Made by a program: the position numbers and the translations under genes. From positions 462,460 to 526,459 of the forward strand of contig WLXD01000004.1 of NCBI GenBank assembly GCA_012103255.1: a stretch of DNA of 64,000 nt, read 5' to 3'. Below, piece by piece: positions 1-7,753 of this stretch; within the stretch, counting starts at the first letter, position 1; the number at the start of each line of letters is the position of its first letter. The DNA comes from Acidobacteriota bacterium (lineage in GTDB: Bacteria; Acidobacteriota; UBA890; WLXD01). Under the pieces are notes generated by a model that worked only from the letters and a program-made list of their open reading frames with translations, did not search any database and was not told where the DNA came from.

Positions 1-110
1 AGGCAGTGTTCGACAGCAAAACATGGACACCGCCGAGTCTGTCCCGACATACTCTGTACGTTCGTGATGAACATGAGCTCGTCGCACTGGAGTTGAGCTC
101 CTCCGACTGA
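1..110 (+). CDS. C-terminal end of a PQQ-like beta-propeller protein (partial)
   Basis: The frame opening at base 3 runs for 35 codons to TGA at 108-110 and is cut by the window edge. The visible tail has the pattern TWTPPSL followed by LYVRDEHELVALEL. This resembles the last blade of outer-membrane PQQ-binding-like beta-propeller repeat proteins, which often end in a short strand of the form LYVRD...I/L-A-L-D/E-L. The other two forward frames give less protein-like sequence. The rest of the protein lies outside the window, so the full function cannot be judged. The next gene starts 48 bases downstream on the same strand. Confidence 0.5.
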   Translation, partial: AVFDSKTWTPPSLSRHTLYVRDEHELVALELSSSD

Positions 111-158
111 GCCGCGCACGCCGAAAATCGACGACGTCGCCAAATCCCCGGCAAGCCC

Positions 159-2321
159 ATGACGAAGACCTTCCTGCGTTCCGCTCTCTACCTCGCTCTC
201 GCCGCCGCGGTACCAGCTGGCTCGCTTCTCGCCCAGGATCCGGAGTCGGACCCTCAGGAGGAGCAGGTGCTGCAGGGCGAAGCCACTGAATACATCTTCG
301 TCGAGGGCAGCATGCCGCTGGTGCCGAGCACGAACAGCATCGCGTCGAAACTGCCGCTCTCGTTGTTCCTGACGCCAAACAACATCGGCATGGTGACCTC
401 CGAGTTGATGCGAGAGCAGAACGCTCGTGTGATGAGTGACGCTCTCGGCAACGTCAGTGGAATCAACGTCCAGCCCGGGTTCGGTGTGACCGACTACTTC
501 GTGGTGCGTGGCTTTGATTCGCTCTCTAGCGGTCTCGTTCTGACGGACGGCGCGCCAGAGCCGGAAGCAACCTTCTGGCAGCTCTACAACGTTGAGCTTG
601 TCGAGGTACTGAAGGGTCCGGGCGGATTCCTCTACGGCAGCAACCCCCTCGCCGGCACCGTCAACCTGGTGCGCAAGCAGCCCTTCGCAGCTCAGCGCAT
701 CGCGGGCGGAGCGGCATTTGGGAGCTACAGCGACTTCGAAGGGGTCCTCGACTACAACTTCGGGCGCCCCGACTCAGACGTCGCCTACCGATTCAACGGG
801 CTCTACCGCACCTCCGACGGCTACCGCGACAACAAAGACAGCAAGGTGGCCGCCTTCAACCCGTCAATGAGCTGGCAGGTCGAAGACGATCACCGTATCA
901 ACGCGAGCTTCGAGTACGTCTCCGCAGAATATTCGCCGGATGCCGGGATACCGCTCTTGTTCACGGGAGTCGACGCGAATCGCTCTCCGATCTACGCCGT
1001 CTCGCCCGTCGATCCGAAGAACGACTACAACTCGCAGTTCGACAAGTCCGACCAGAGCATCTACCGGTTCCAGGTGGACTACGAGGGCGCGTTGAGCGAC
1101 CGCGTCACGGTACGCAACAAGTTCTACTACCGCAGCCTCGACTGGCTCTCGGATGGCACGCTCATCAACGGTGCCCAGCCCGAGTTCGGTCCCGCCGGCA
1201 TCCAGGACTACACCGTCTTCCGGACGTTCATCGCCCTGGACGATAAGCAAGACTTCCTCGGCAACCAGGCCGAGGCCATCTTCACATTCGACACAGGCTC
1301 GGTAAGCCACAACTTGCTGACCGGTGTGGAGTTCGGGCGGTATGCCGACAACTTCACGTTGGACGTGGCGTTCCTGGCACCAATCAGCCTGTTCAACCCG
1401 GTGAACCCACCCATCGACCCGCAGCCGATCCCCGGGCAATCGAGCGCAGGTGATGCGCGCAGCATCGTGTTCGCCCCATACGTGATCGACCAGATCAGCT
1501 TCTCCGATCGCTTCCAGGTGCTGGCAGGCGCGCGATTCGACTCCATCGACTTCAAAGACGACCTGACGAACCGCGAGCGCAGCGACAGCGAGGTTTCACC
1601 GATGTTCGGCGCGGTGTGGCTGCCGACCAACGACGTTTCCGTTTACGGCAACTACTCGCGTTCGTTTGCGCCGCCCTCGCCTCGCGCTTTCGGTGACCTC
1701 GAGCCGGAAAAGAGCCGTCAGGTTGAATTCGGCGTGAAGGCGCGCTGGCTGGACGGCCGCGCCCAGGCAACGGCCGCTGTGTACGAACTCGAACGCGAGA
1801 ACATCGCGATTCCGGACGACAACGGCTTCACCCAGCAGATCGGCAACCAGCGATCGCGCGGCTTCGAGCTCGAGATGGCCTTCGAGCCCGGCTCCGGATT
1901 CAGGGCCGTTGGATCTTATGCGTACAACGACTCCGAACTGACGCAGTTCGCGGAGTCTGTCCTCATTCCCACTCCGTTCGGATTCGTACCTGTGGTGATT
2001 GATCGCTCGGGCAACCGTCCCGCATTCGCGCCGGAGCATCTCTTCAGTGTGTGGGGAACCAAGACGTTCCGGAGCGGGCTCGGCATCTCGCTGGGCGGGC
2101 AGTACGCCAGCGAGCAATTCATCGCCGAGGACAACGCTTTCGCCATCAACGGGGCGTTCCGACTCCAGGCGGCCGCCAGCTACTCGTGGTCCAACTACAC
2201 GCTGAGCCTGAACGCACAGAACCTCACCGGCACCGACTACTTCACCCGCGGCTTCGGCTCCCAGTCGGTGATCCCGGCCGGCCAGGCCGCCGCCTGGGTG
2301 CGACTTGGCGTCGGGTTCTAG
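159..2321 (+). CDS. TonB-dependent siderophore-type outer-membrane receptor
   Basis: 720-residue outer-membrane receptor that would import an iron-chelate or similar ligand using TonB energy. Residues 1-25 form a signal peptide ending ALA-type before QDPE. The plug domain (about 75-170) contains the typical stretch with SDALGNVSGI, FVVRGFD and LVEVLKGPGGFLYGSNPLAGTVNLV. A 22-strand barrel follows, with several periplasmic and extracellular loops, and the chain ends in phenylalanine (LGVGF) as BAM substrates do. Length and plug match the TonB-dependent siderophore receptor group (FhuA/FecA-like). The substrate cannot be read from sequence. It is followed 57 bases later by a flavin-dependent halogenase-like gene on the same strand, so ligand import and oxidative chemistry may be linked. 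Confidence 0.9.
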   Translation: MTKTFLRSALYLALAAAVPAGSLLAQDPESDPQEEQVLQGEATEYIFVEGSMPLVPSTNSIASKLPLSLFLTPNNIGMVTSELMREQNARVMSDALGNVSGINVQPGFGVTDYFVVRGFDSLSSGLVLTDGAPEPEATFWQLYNVELVEVLKGPGGFLYGSNPLAGTVNLVRKQPFAAQRIAGGAAFGSYSDFEGVLDYNFGRPDSDVAYRFNGLYRTSDGYRDNKDSKVAAFNPSMSWQVEDDHRINASFEYVSAEYSPDAGIPLLFTGVDANRSPIYAVSPVDPKNDYNSQFDKSDQSIYRFQVDYEGALSDRVTVRNKFYYRSLDWLSDGTLINGAQPEFGPAGIQDYTVFRTFIALDDKQDFLGNQAEAIFTFDTGSVSHNLLTGVEFGRYADNFTLDVAFLAPISLFNPVNPPIDPQPIPGQSSAGDARSIVFAPYVIDQISFSDRFQVLAGARFDSIDFKDDLTNRERSDSEVSPMFGAVWLPTNDVSVYGNYSRSFAPPSPRAFGDLEPEKSRQVEFGVKARWLDGRAQATAAVYELERENIAIPDDNGFTQQIGNQRSRGFELEMAFEPGSGFRAVGSYAYNDSELTQFAESVLIPTPFGFVPVVIDRSGNRPAFAPEHLFSVWGTKTFRSGLGISLGGQYASEQFIAEDNAFAINGAFRLQAAASYSWSNYTLSLNAQNLTGTDYFTRGFGSQSVIPAGQAAAWVRLGVGF

Positions 2322-2378
2322 CGCATCCGAAATCGCAGCAGCAACGAATCCCGGAGCATCACCCTTTGAGAGGTAGCG

Positions 2379-3644
2379 ATGACCCGATCCGATGAGTACG
2401 ACGTGATCGTGATTGGTGGTGGGCCGGCAGGCTCCTCCACCGCGACCATGGTGGCCCAGGGCGGCCACAGTGTGCTCCTGCTCGAACTGGAGAAATTTCC
2501 TCGGTTCCGGATTGGCGAGTCATTGATGCCAGCGACGTACTGGACGCTTGATCGGATGGGCGTGCTCGACAAGATGAACTGCAGTCAGTTTCCGCAGAAG
2601 CACTCGGTGCAGTTCTTCTCCAAGAGCGGCCGCGGCTCGGTGCCGTTCTACTTTTCCGAAACAGAGCCGGGGCCCAGCGCGCAAACCTGGCAGGTCGATC
2701 GCGGTGAGTTCGACCTCATGCTGCTGAACAATGCACGCGAGAAAGGCGTTGAGGTGTTCGAGGAGACCCGCGTCACGGAGGTTCTCTTTGACGGCGATCG
2801 CGCCGTTGGCGTCGCCGCACGGTTTCCAGACGGCGAGATCCGCGAGATTGCGGCAACCGTGGTGGTCGACGCGAGCGGCCAGGCCGCAATGCTGGGCCAC
2901 AAGCTTCGGCTGCGCCAGGGCGACGAGAACCTGCGCAATTGCTCGTACTACACGCGCTACAAGAACGCCTGGCGTGGCGAGGGACGGGACGAAGGAGCGA
3001 CGCTGATTCTCTACACAGGCGAACCTCGGACCTGGTTCTGGTACATCCCGCTACCCGAGGGCGATGTCAGCGTGGGCGTTGTAGGTCCGATCGAGCGACT
3101 GACGGAAGGCCGTCGTGATCCTCAGGCAGTGTTTGATAGCGAGGCGGCCAGCTGCCCGGCGATTCTCGAACGTATTGAAGGCGCGGAGCAGCTTCACCCC
3201 GTGCGCGCCCTCAAAGACTTCACGTATTCCTGCCGACAGATGGCGGGAGATGGCTGGATACTGGTCGGTGACGCGTTCGGATTCATTGACCCGATCTACT
3301 CATCGGGTGTGTTCCTGGCGATGAAGGGCGGCGAATTCGCGGCGGACTCGATCCTCGCGGCGCTCGATTCCGACGACGTTTCCGGCGTCCGACTTGGCGC
3401 TCATGCCGAGGAATACGCCGAAGGCGTCGAGGCGATGCGCAAGCTCGTGTACGCCTACTACGCGCCGGAATTCAACTTCGCCAAGTTCCTGGAACAGTAT
3501 CCGGACGTGAAGGACGAGCTGGTCAATCTGCTGATCGGCAACGTCTACAGAAAAAGCGTTACCAGACTGCTAGAGTCCATGGAACAGTTTTGCGAATTGC
3601 CCGGATATGAGCCCTTCCGAATCGAGGAAGCGGCCGCAAACTAG
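2379..3644 (+). CDS. FAD-dependent halogenase-like oxidoreductase
   Basis: 421-residue flavoprotein of the PHBH-fold monooxygenase/halogenase superfamily, cytoplasmic. The N-terminal dinucleotide fold has GGGPAGSS at 13-20, the family motif RIGESLMP at 44-51, and GDAFGFIDPIYSSGV at 297-311 for FAD binding. Two halogenase hallmarks are visible. One is a WFWYIP sequence at 219-224, matching the WxWxIP motif thought to block monooxygenation. The other is Lys74 in FPQKHS, placed about where the catalytic lysine (K79 of PrnA) sits. The substrate is unknown; related enzymes act on carrier-bound pyrrole, phenols or indoles, and many genomic relatives are uncharacterised. No carrier protein or flavin reductase gene is visible nearby. 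AGAGGTAGCG lies just before the ATG. It could also be a halogenase-fold dehydrogenase. Confidence 0.75.
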   Translation: MTRSDEYDVIVIGGGPAGSSTATMVAQGGHSVLLLELEKFPRFRIGESLMPATYWTLDRMGVLDKMNCSQFPQKHSVQFFSKSGRGSVPFYFSETEPGPSAQTWQVDRGEFDLMLLNNAREKGVEVFEETRVTEVLFDGDRAVGVAARFPDGEIREIAATVVVDASGQAAMLGHKLRLRQGDENLRNCSYYTRYKNAWRGEGRDEGATLILYTGEPRTWFWYIPLPEGDVSVGVVGPIERLTEGRRDPQAVFDSEAASCPAILERIEGAEQLHPVRALKDFTYSCRQMAGDGWILVGDAFGFIDPIYSSGVFLAMKGGEFAADSILAALDSDDVSGVRLGAHAEEYAEGVEAMRKLVYAYYAPEFNFAKFLEQYPDVKDELVNLLIGNVYRKSVTRLLESMEQFCELPGYEPFRIEEAAAN

Positions 3645-3694
3645 CCTGGGCTTTCGGCCGCGTCGGGCGAATCGTGGCCTCACCGAGGAGACCA

Positions 3695-3907
3695 ATGTCG
3701 AGCAAGCACTGGCTGGCCCTCGGCCTGATAGCTGCGATGTACCTGCTGCACAACGACTGGTGGCTGTGGAATGACAGCAGTCTGGTCGCAGGAGTGCCCG
3801 TTGGGCTCGCCTATCACGTCGGCTACATGATGGTGAGTGCGGTGGTTCTGACCGCTGTCGTCAAGCTCGCCTGGCCCTCGGACCTCGACTCCGGAGATGA
3901 CCAATGA
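3695..3907 (+). CDS. DUF3311-type small membrane protein
   Basis: 70-residue protein with two predicted membrane helices (about 8-26 and 39-58) and an acidic C-terminal tail (SDLDSGDDQ). The internal sequence with LHNDWWLW and GVPVGLAYHVGY fits the DUF3311 family, whose members are usually encoded immediately upstream of sodium:solute symporters and may be an accessory subunit. The ATG at 3695 is preceded by GAGGAG at a good distance. An in-frame start 21 bases earlier has no comparable ribosome site. Its stop overlaps the ATG of the symporter gene by three bases, as expected for translational coupling. Confidence 0.8.
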   Translation: MSSKHWLALGLIAAMYLLHNDWWLWNDSSLVAGVPVGLAYHVGYMMVSAVVLTAVVKLAWPSDLDSGDDQ

Positions 3908-5367
3908 CACTTGGCATCATCGTTGTCTACATGGCGCTGGTCATCGGGATCGGCGTGGTGAGCAACCGGCTCCTGAGTGGCGCCGGCGACGACTACTTCC
4001 TCGCCGCGCGCTCCATCGGCCCGGTCGTGCTGCTGATGTCGTTGTTCGGAACGAACATGACCGCGTTCGCACTGCTCGGGTCATCCGGTGAGGCGTACCA
4101 CGCCGGCGTCGGCGTCTTCGGCCTCATGCCGGCGATCTCCGGCCTGGTGATCCCGACCGTGTTCTTCATTCTGGCCCCCAGGGCCTGGGCGATCGGCAAA
4201 CGGCACGGCTACACGACGCAGGTTCAGTTCTTCCGGGACCGCTGGGGCTCCGACGCGCTCGGACTTCTCCTCTTCGTCGTGCTCGTTTCGCTCGTCATTC
4301 CCTACCTGCTCATCGGCGTGATGGCCGGCGGGATCACACTCAACCAGGTCACCTTCGGAGCGGTTCCGGAGTGGATCGGCGGGCTCGTGATCTGCCTCGT
4401 GGTGATGTGCTACGTGACCTTCGGTGGTCTGCGCGGCACGGCGTGGGTGAACACATTCCAGACCGTGGTGTTCATGATCCTGGGCGCCGTCACCGTGGGT
4501 GTGGTGTTCAGCCGGATGGGCGGCGTTGGCGCCGTGATGGCGAGAATCGCGGAAGAGGCGCCGAACCTGCTGGTGCGCGAGGGGAATTTCAGTCGCGTCC
4601 ATTGGCTCTCCTACACGTTGATACCGCTCTCAGCCGGCATGTTCCCCCACATGTTCATGCACTGGCTGAGCGCCAAGCGAGCTGACAACTTCAAGCTCAC
4701 CGTCCGCCTGTACCCGCTGTGCATCGCCCTCGTGTGGCTGCCTCCGGTTCTTCTCGGCGTCGCCGGAAATCTCGACTTCCCGGGCCTCGTGGGCGGGCAG
4801 TCGAACTCGATCCTCGTGCAGATGATCGGCCTCCACGCCCCAGGAGTCCTCGCAGGATTGCTCGGCGCAGGTGTCTTCGCGGCGGTCATGTCCTCCCTGG
4901 ACTCGCAGGTGCTGTCGCTCGGCACGATGTTCACCGAAGACATCGTCGACCACTACGGCTACGGCGACGGAATGAACGACAAGCAGCGGGTGGCCACCGG
5001 CCGCATCTTTGTCGCCGGCATTCTGGTCATGGTCTACCTCATGTCGCTGTTCTCTCAGCGCAGCATCTTCGACCTGGCCACCTGGTCGTTCACCGGATTC
5101 GCCTCACTGTTCCCAATCGTCGTGGGCGCCTTATTCTGGCGGCGCAGCACGAAGGTTGGCGCCATTGCCTGCGTGAGCACGGTCGTCGTTCTGTGGCTCT
5201 ACTTCTTCACGGAAGGGTGGAGCGCCGGGAGCGTGCAGGTAGCCGACACGGACATCATGGCGGTCGCGGTGATTCTCGCCGGATCAACCGTCGCGATGAT
5301 CGTCGGCTCGTTGCTGAGTTCGCCTCCCGAGAAAGAACGCATCGACCGGTTCATCGCCTCGAGCTAG
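3904..5367 (+). CDS. Sodium:solute symporter family transporter
   Basis: 487-residue polytopic inner-membrane protein with about 13 predicted transmembrane helices. It fits the SSS (PutP/SGLT, LeuT-fold) family: an N-terminal DDYFLAARS segment after the first helix, LFGTNMTAFALLGSSG in the second helix region, TFGGLRGTAWVNTFQ in the middle, and AAVMSSLDSQVLSLGTM around the conserved sodium-site helix. It would co-transport sodium and an organic solute such as a carboxylate, amino acid or sugar. The substrate cannot be assigned. It is coupled to the DUF3311 gene by start/stop overlap and lies 6 bases upstream of the GT4 gene. Confidence 0.88.
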   Translation: MTLGIIVVYMALVIGIGVVSNRLLSGAGDDYFLAARSIGPVVLLMSLFGTNMTAFALLGSSGEAYHAGVGVFGLMPAISGLVIPTVFFILAPRAWAIGKRHGYTTQVQFFRDRWGSDALGLLLFVVLVSLVIPYLLIGVMAGGITLNQVTFGAVPEWIGGLVICLVVMCYVTFGGLRGTAWVNTFQTVVFMILGAVTVGVVFSRMGGVGAVMARIAEEAPNLLVREGNFSRVHWLSYTLIPLSAGMFPHMFMHWLSAKRADNFKLTVRLYPLCIALVWLPPVLLGVAGNLDFPGLVGGQSNSILVQMIGLHAPGVLAGLLGAGVFAAVMSSLDSQVLSLGTMFTEDIVDHYGYGDGMNDKQRVATGRIFVAGILVMVYLMSLFSQRSIFDLATWSFTGFASLFPIVVGALFWRRSTKVGAIACVSTVVVLWLYFFTEGWSAGSVQVADTDIMAVAVILAGSTVAMIVGSLLSSPPEKERIDRFIASS

Positions 5368-5373
5368 CGCCAA

Positions 5374-6663
5374 ATGCGCATTGGTTACATCACCGCCGGC
5401 GCCGCAGGCATGTACTGCGGCTCGTGCTTGCACGACAACACCCTGTCGGCGGCGATGCAGCGCAAGGGTCACGACGTGGCCCTCGTGCCGACCTATACGC
5501 CGGTGCGCACGGACGAGGAAGACGTCAGTATCGACCGCGTGTTCTACGGGGCGCTGAACGTCTACCTCGAGCAGAAGTCGAGCTTCTTCCGGAACAGCCC
5601 AGGGTTCGTTCACTGGCTACTGGATCGCAAACCCGTGCTGAACTGGGTCTCGCGCATGGCGGGAACACGCGCGACGCAGGGCGAGGAACTCGGCGAACTC
5701 ACCCTTTCCATGCTTCAGGGCGAGGAGGGCAACCAGGCTTCGGAACTCCTACGTCTCGTGGAATGGATGCGCGACGAGTACCGCCCGGAGATCATCCACA
5801 TCACCAACTCGATGTTGATCGGCATGGCGGGCTCGCTGAAGCGAACGCTCAATGTCCCGGTGGTCTGCAGCGTGCAAGGCGAGGACATCTTCCTCGACGA
5901 CATGGTCGAGCCCTGGCGCACGAGGGTCCGCGAGGAAATGCGCGCGCACGCCGGCGACGTCGACTGCATCATCGCGCCGAGCCGGTACTACGCCACGCAC
6001 ATGGCCAGCTACCTGGGGGTGAACCCCGACGTCATGCGCGTTGTCCCGCTCGGCATCAAGCTCGACGGGCATGCGGAACCGGAACCCCACTCCGACGCCT
6101 TCACAATCGGCTACCTGGCTCGCGTGTGCCCGGAGAAAGGGCTGCATCATCTGATCGACGCGTTCATCCAGCTGGCGCCGGAAAGTCCGCAGGCACGGCT
6201 GCGCATCGCTGGGTATCAGGCCGCCCGCGATGATGAGTACCGCAACGAGCAGGTGCAGAAGATCGAAGCCGCCGGGTTGTCCGATCGGGTGGATTGGCTA
6301 GGTGAAGTCGACCGGCAGGGCAAACTCGAGCTGCTGCACTCGCTCGACGTCTTCTGCATGCCCACCGTGTACCACGAGTCGAAGGGACTTCCCGTGCTCG
6401 AGGCGATGGCCAGCGGAGTGCCGATTGTCGTGCCCAACCATGGCGCCTTTCCCGAGATCATCGAGTGGACCGGCGGCGGCGCTCTCGTGGAGCCCAACTC
6501 CCCAAACGCTCTGGCCGCTGGCATCATGGAGATGGCGGCTGATCCGACTCAACGGTCGAGGCTTGGCGACGCCGCGAGACAAGCTGTTCACACGAAGTTC
6601 TCCGACGACGCGATGGCTGACGCCACGCTGCATGAATACGAGCGGTTGCGATGCACGAACTGA
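5374..6663 (+). CDS. Glycosyltransferase family 4 protein
   Basis: 429-residue GT-B fold glycosyltransferase. The N-terminal acceptor domain begins with MRIGYITAGAAGMYCGSCL and includes CSVQGEDIFLDD. The C-terminal donor domain starts near GYLARVCPEKGLHHLIDAF and contains LDVFCMPTVYHESKGLPVLEAMASGVPIVVPNHGAFPEI, the GT4 nucleotide-sugar binding region with the E-x7-E pattern. It should transfer a sugar from an NDP-sugar to a glycan or lipid acceptor at the cytoplasmic face. Donor and acceptor are unknown. It starts 6 bases after the symporter stop and overlaps the thioesterase gene by 13 bases, so it belongs to the same transcript. Confidence 0.88.
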   Translation: MRIGYITAGAAGMYCGSCLHDNTLSAAMQRKGHDVALVPTYTPVRTDEEDVSIDRVFYGALNVYLEQKSSFFRNSPGFVHWLLDRKPVLNWVSRMAGTRATQGEELGELTLSMLQGEEGNQASELLRLVEWMRDEYRPEIIHITNSMLIGMAGSLKRTLNVPVVCSVQGEDIFLDDMVEPWRTRVREEMRAHAGDVDCIIAPSRYYATHMASYLGVNPDVMRVVPLGIKLDGHAEPEPHSDAFTIGYLARVCPEKGLHHLIDAFIQLAPESPQARLRIAGYQAARDDEYRNEQVQKIEAAGLSDRVDWLGEVDRQGKLELLHSLDVFCMPTVYHESKGLPVLEAMASGVPIVVPNHGAFPEIIEWTGGGALVEPNSPNALAAGIMEMAADPTQRSRLGDAARQAVHTKFSDDAMADATLHEYERLRCTN

Positions 6664-7076
6664 CGGTCCGACGCAAAGTTGAGTTCTCCGACACCGACAT
6701 GGCCGGGATCGTGCACTTCTCGCGCCTCATCGTGTTCATGGAGAACGCCGAGCACGCTTTCTTCGAGGCGCTGGGAGCCAGCGTGTCCATGGAGCACGAC
6801 GGCAAGCACATCGGCTGGCCGCGGGTGGCGGTGGAGGCACAGTTCAAGGCTCCGGCGCGTTTCAACGAGCACGTTGAGATCACCGTGCGCGTGTTGAAGA
6901 AGGGCACCCGCTCGATGACCTACGGATTCGAGATCCGGGTTGGCGCACGCCTGGTGGGCACCGGAGAAATGACCTCGGTGTGCTGCGAGATGACCGGCAA
7001 GGGCCCGCGCTCAATGCCGATTCCGGCCTTCCTCGCGGACCAGATTGAAGAAGCCCCCAGCGCGGAGGAAGCGTGA
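6651..7076 (+). CDS. Acyl-CoA thioesterase, YbgC/4-hydroxybenzoyl-CoA type
   Basis: 141-residue single hot-dog-fold protein. The active-site region FSDTDMAGIVHFSRLIVFMENAEH matches the YbgC/4HBT pattern with catalytic Asp16. The consensus tyrosine/histidine segment after the glycine is HFS here. It would hydrolyse acyl-CoA or acyl-ACP thioesters; the chain type is unknown. Tol-Pal genes, the usual neighbours of ybgC, are absent from the window. It overlaps the GT4 gene at its start and the ABC ATPase gene by four bases at its end (GTGA), so it is translationally coupled to both. Confidence 0.85.
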   Translation: MHELTVRRKVEFSDTDMAGIVHFSRLIVFMENAEHAFFEALGASVSMEHDGKHIGWPRVAVEAQFKAPARFNEHVEITVRVLKKGTRSMTYGFEIRVGARLVGTGEMTSVCCEMTGKGPRSMPIPAFLADQIEEAPSAEEA

Positions 7077-7753
7077 ACGACGCGCCACGCTTGGTTGTTG
7101 AATCCCTGACCAAGACCTTCGCGGAAGGTGAGCGTGAGGTCAGCGTGCTACGCGGCGCCGCGCTGACTGCATCGGTGGGTGACTCGGTGGCCATCATGGG
7201 GCCGTCGGGGTCGGGCAAGAGCACGCTGCTGCACTGCGTCGGCACACTGGAACCACCCACCACAGGCACGGTCATGATCGACGGCGCCGATCCATTCGCG
7301 CTGTCAGAGCCCGAGATCGCTCGCTTCCGCAACTCCACGGTCGGTTTCGTGTTCCAGGATCACCATCTGCTCCCGCAGTACAGCGTCCTCGAGAACGCGC
7401 TACTCCCGACAGTCGCCTTCCGGAGCGCCAACGACAGCCAGGATCGCGCCCGTAGCCTGCTCGACCGTGTCGGTCTGGCACACCGACTGGACCACAGGCC
7501 AGGCGAGCTCTCGGGTGGCGAGCGCCAACGGGTAGCGATCGCACGGGCTCTCATCAATCAGCCGGGCCTACTGCTCTGCGATGAGCCCACGGGCAATCTC
7601 GACGGCCCGACCGCCGACTCCGTGGCGGATCTACTGCTCGAACTCCACGCCGAGGCCGACAGCGTGCTTCTGGTCGTCACGCACAGCGAACACCTGGCCG
7701 CGCGCTTTGCCCGTCACGTGGACCTGCAGGACGGCAAATGCGTCGAGCGCTAG
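7073..7753 (+). CDS. ABC transporter ATP-binding protein, LolD/MacB type
   Basis: 226-residue cytoplasmic ATPase subunit with all nucleotide-binding motifs: Walker A GPSGSGKST at 43-51, Q-loop in FVFQDHHLLPQYSVLEN, signature LSGGERQRVAIARAL, Walker B LLLCDEPTGNLD and an H-loop in VVTHSEHLA. The length and the HHLLP Q-loop are typical of the LolD/MacB/FtsE group that drives FtsX-type permeases (type VII ABC, mechanotransmission). The start is GTG overlapping the thioesterase stop. It overlaps the permease gene by 16 bases, so the two should form one transporter, probably for lipoprotein, lipid or peptide movement across the envelope. Confidence 0.9.
   Translation: MNDAPRLVVESLTKTFAEGEREVSVLRGAALTASVGDSVAIMGPSGSGKSTLLHCVGTLEPPTTGTVMIDGADPFALSEPEIARFRNSTVGFVFQDHHLLPQYSVLENALLPTVAFRSANDSQDRARSLLDRVGLAHRLDHRPGELSGGERQRVAIARALINQPGLLLCDEPTGNLDGPTADSVADLLLELHAEADSVLLVVTHSEHLAARFARHVDLQDGKCVER

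Noticed and set aside
4719-6233. Long open frame of about 500 codons overlapping the symporter and GT4 genes
   Set aside because: Arg/Ala/His-rich composition without domains; it is a register shadow of two clear genes in high-GC DNA.
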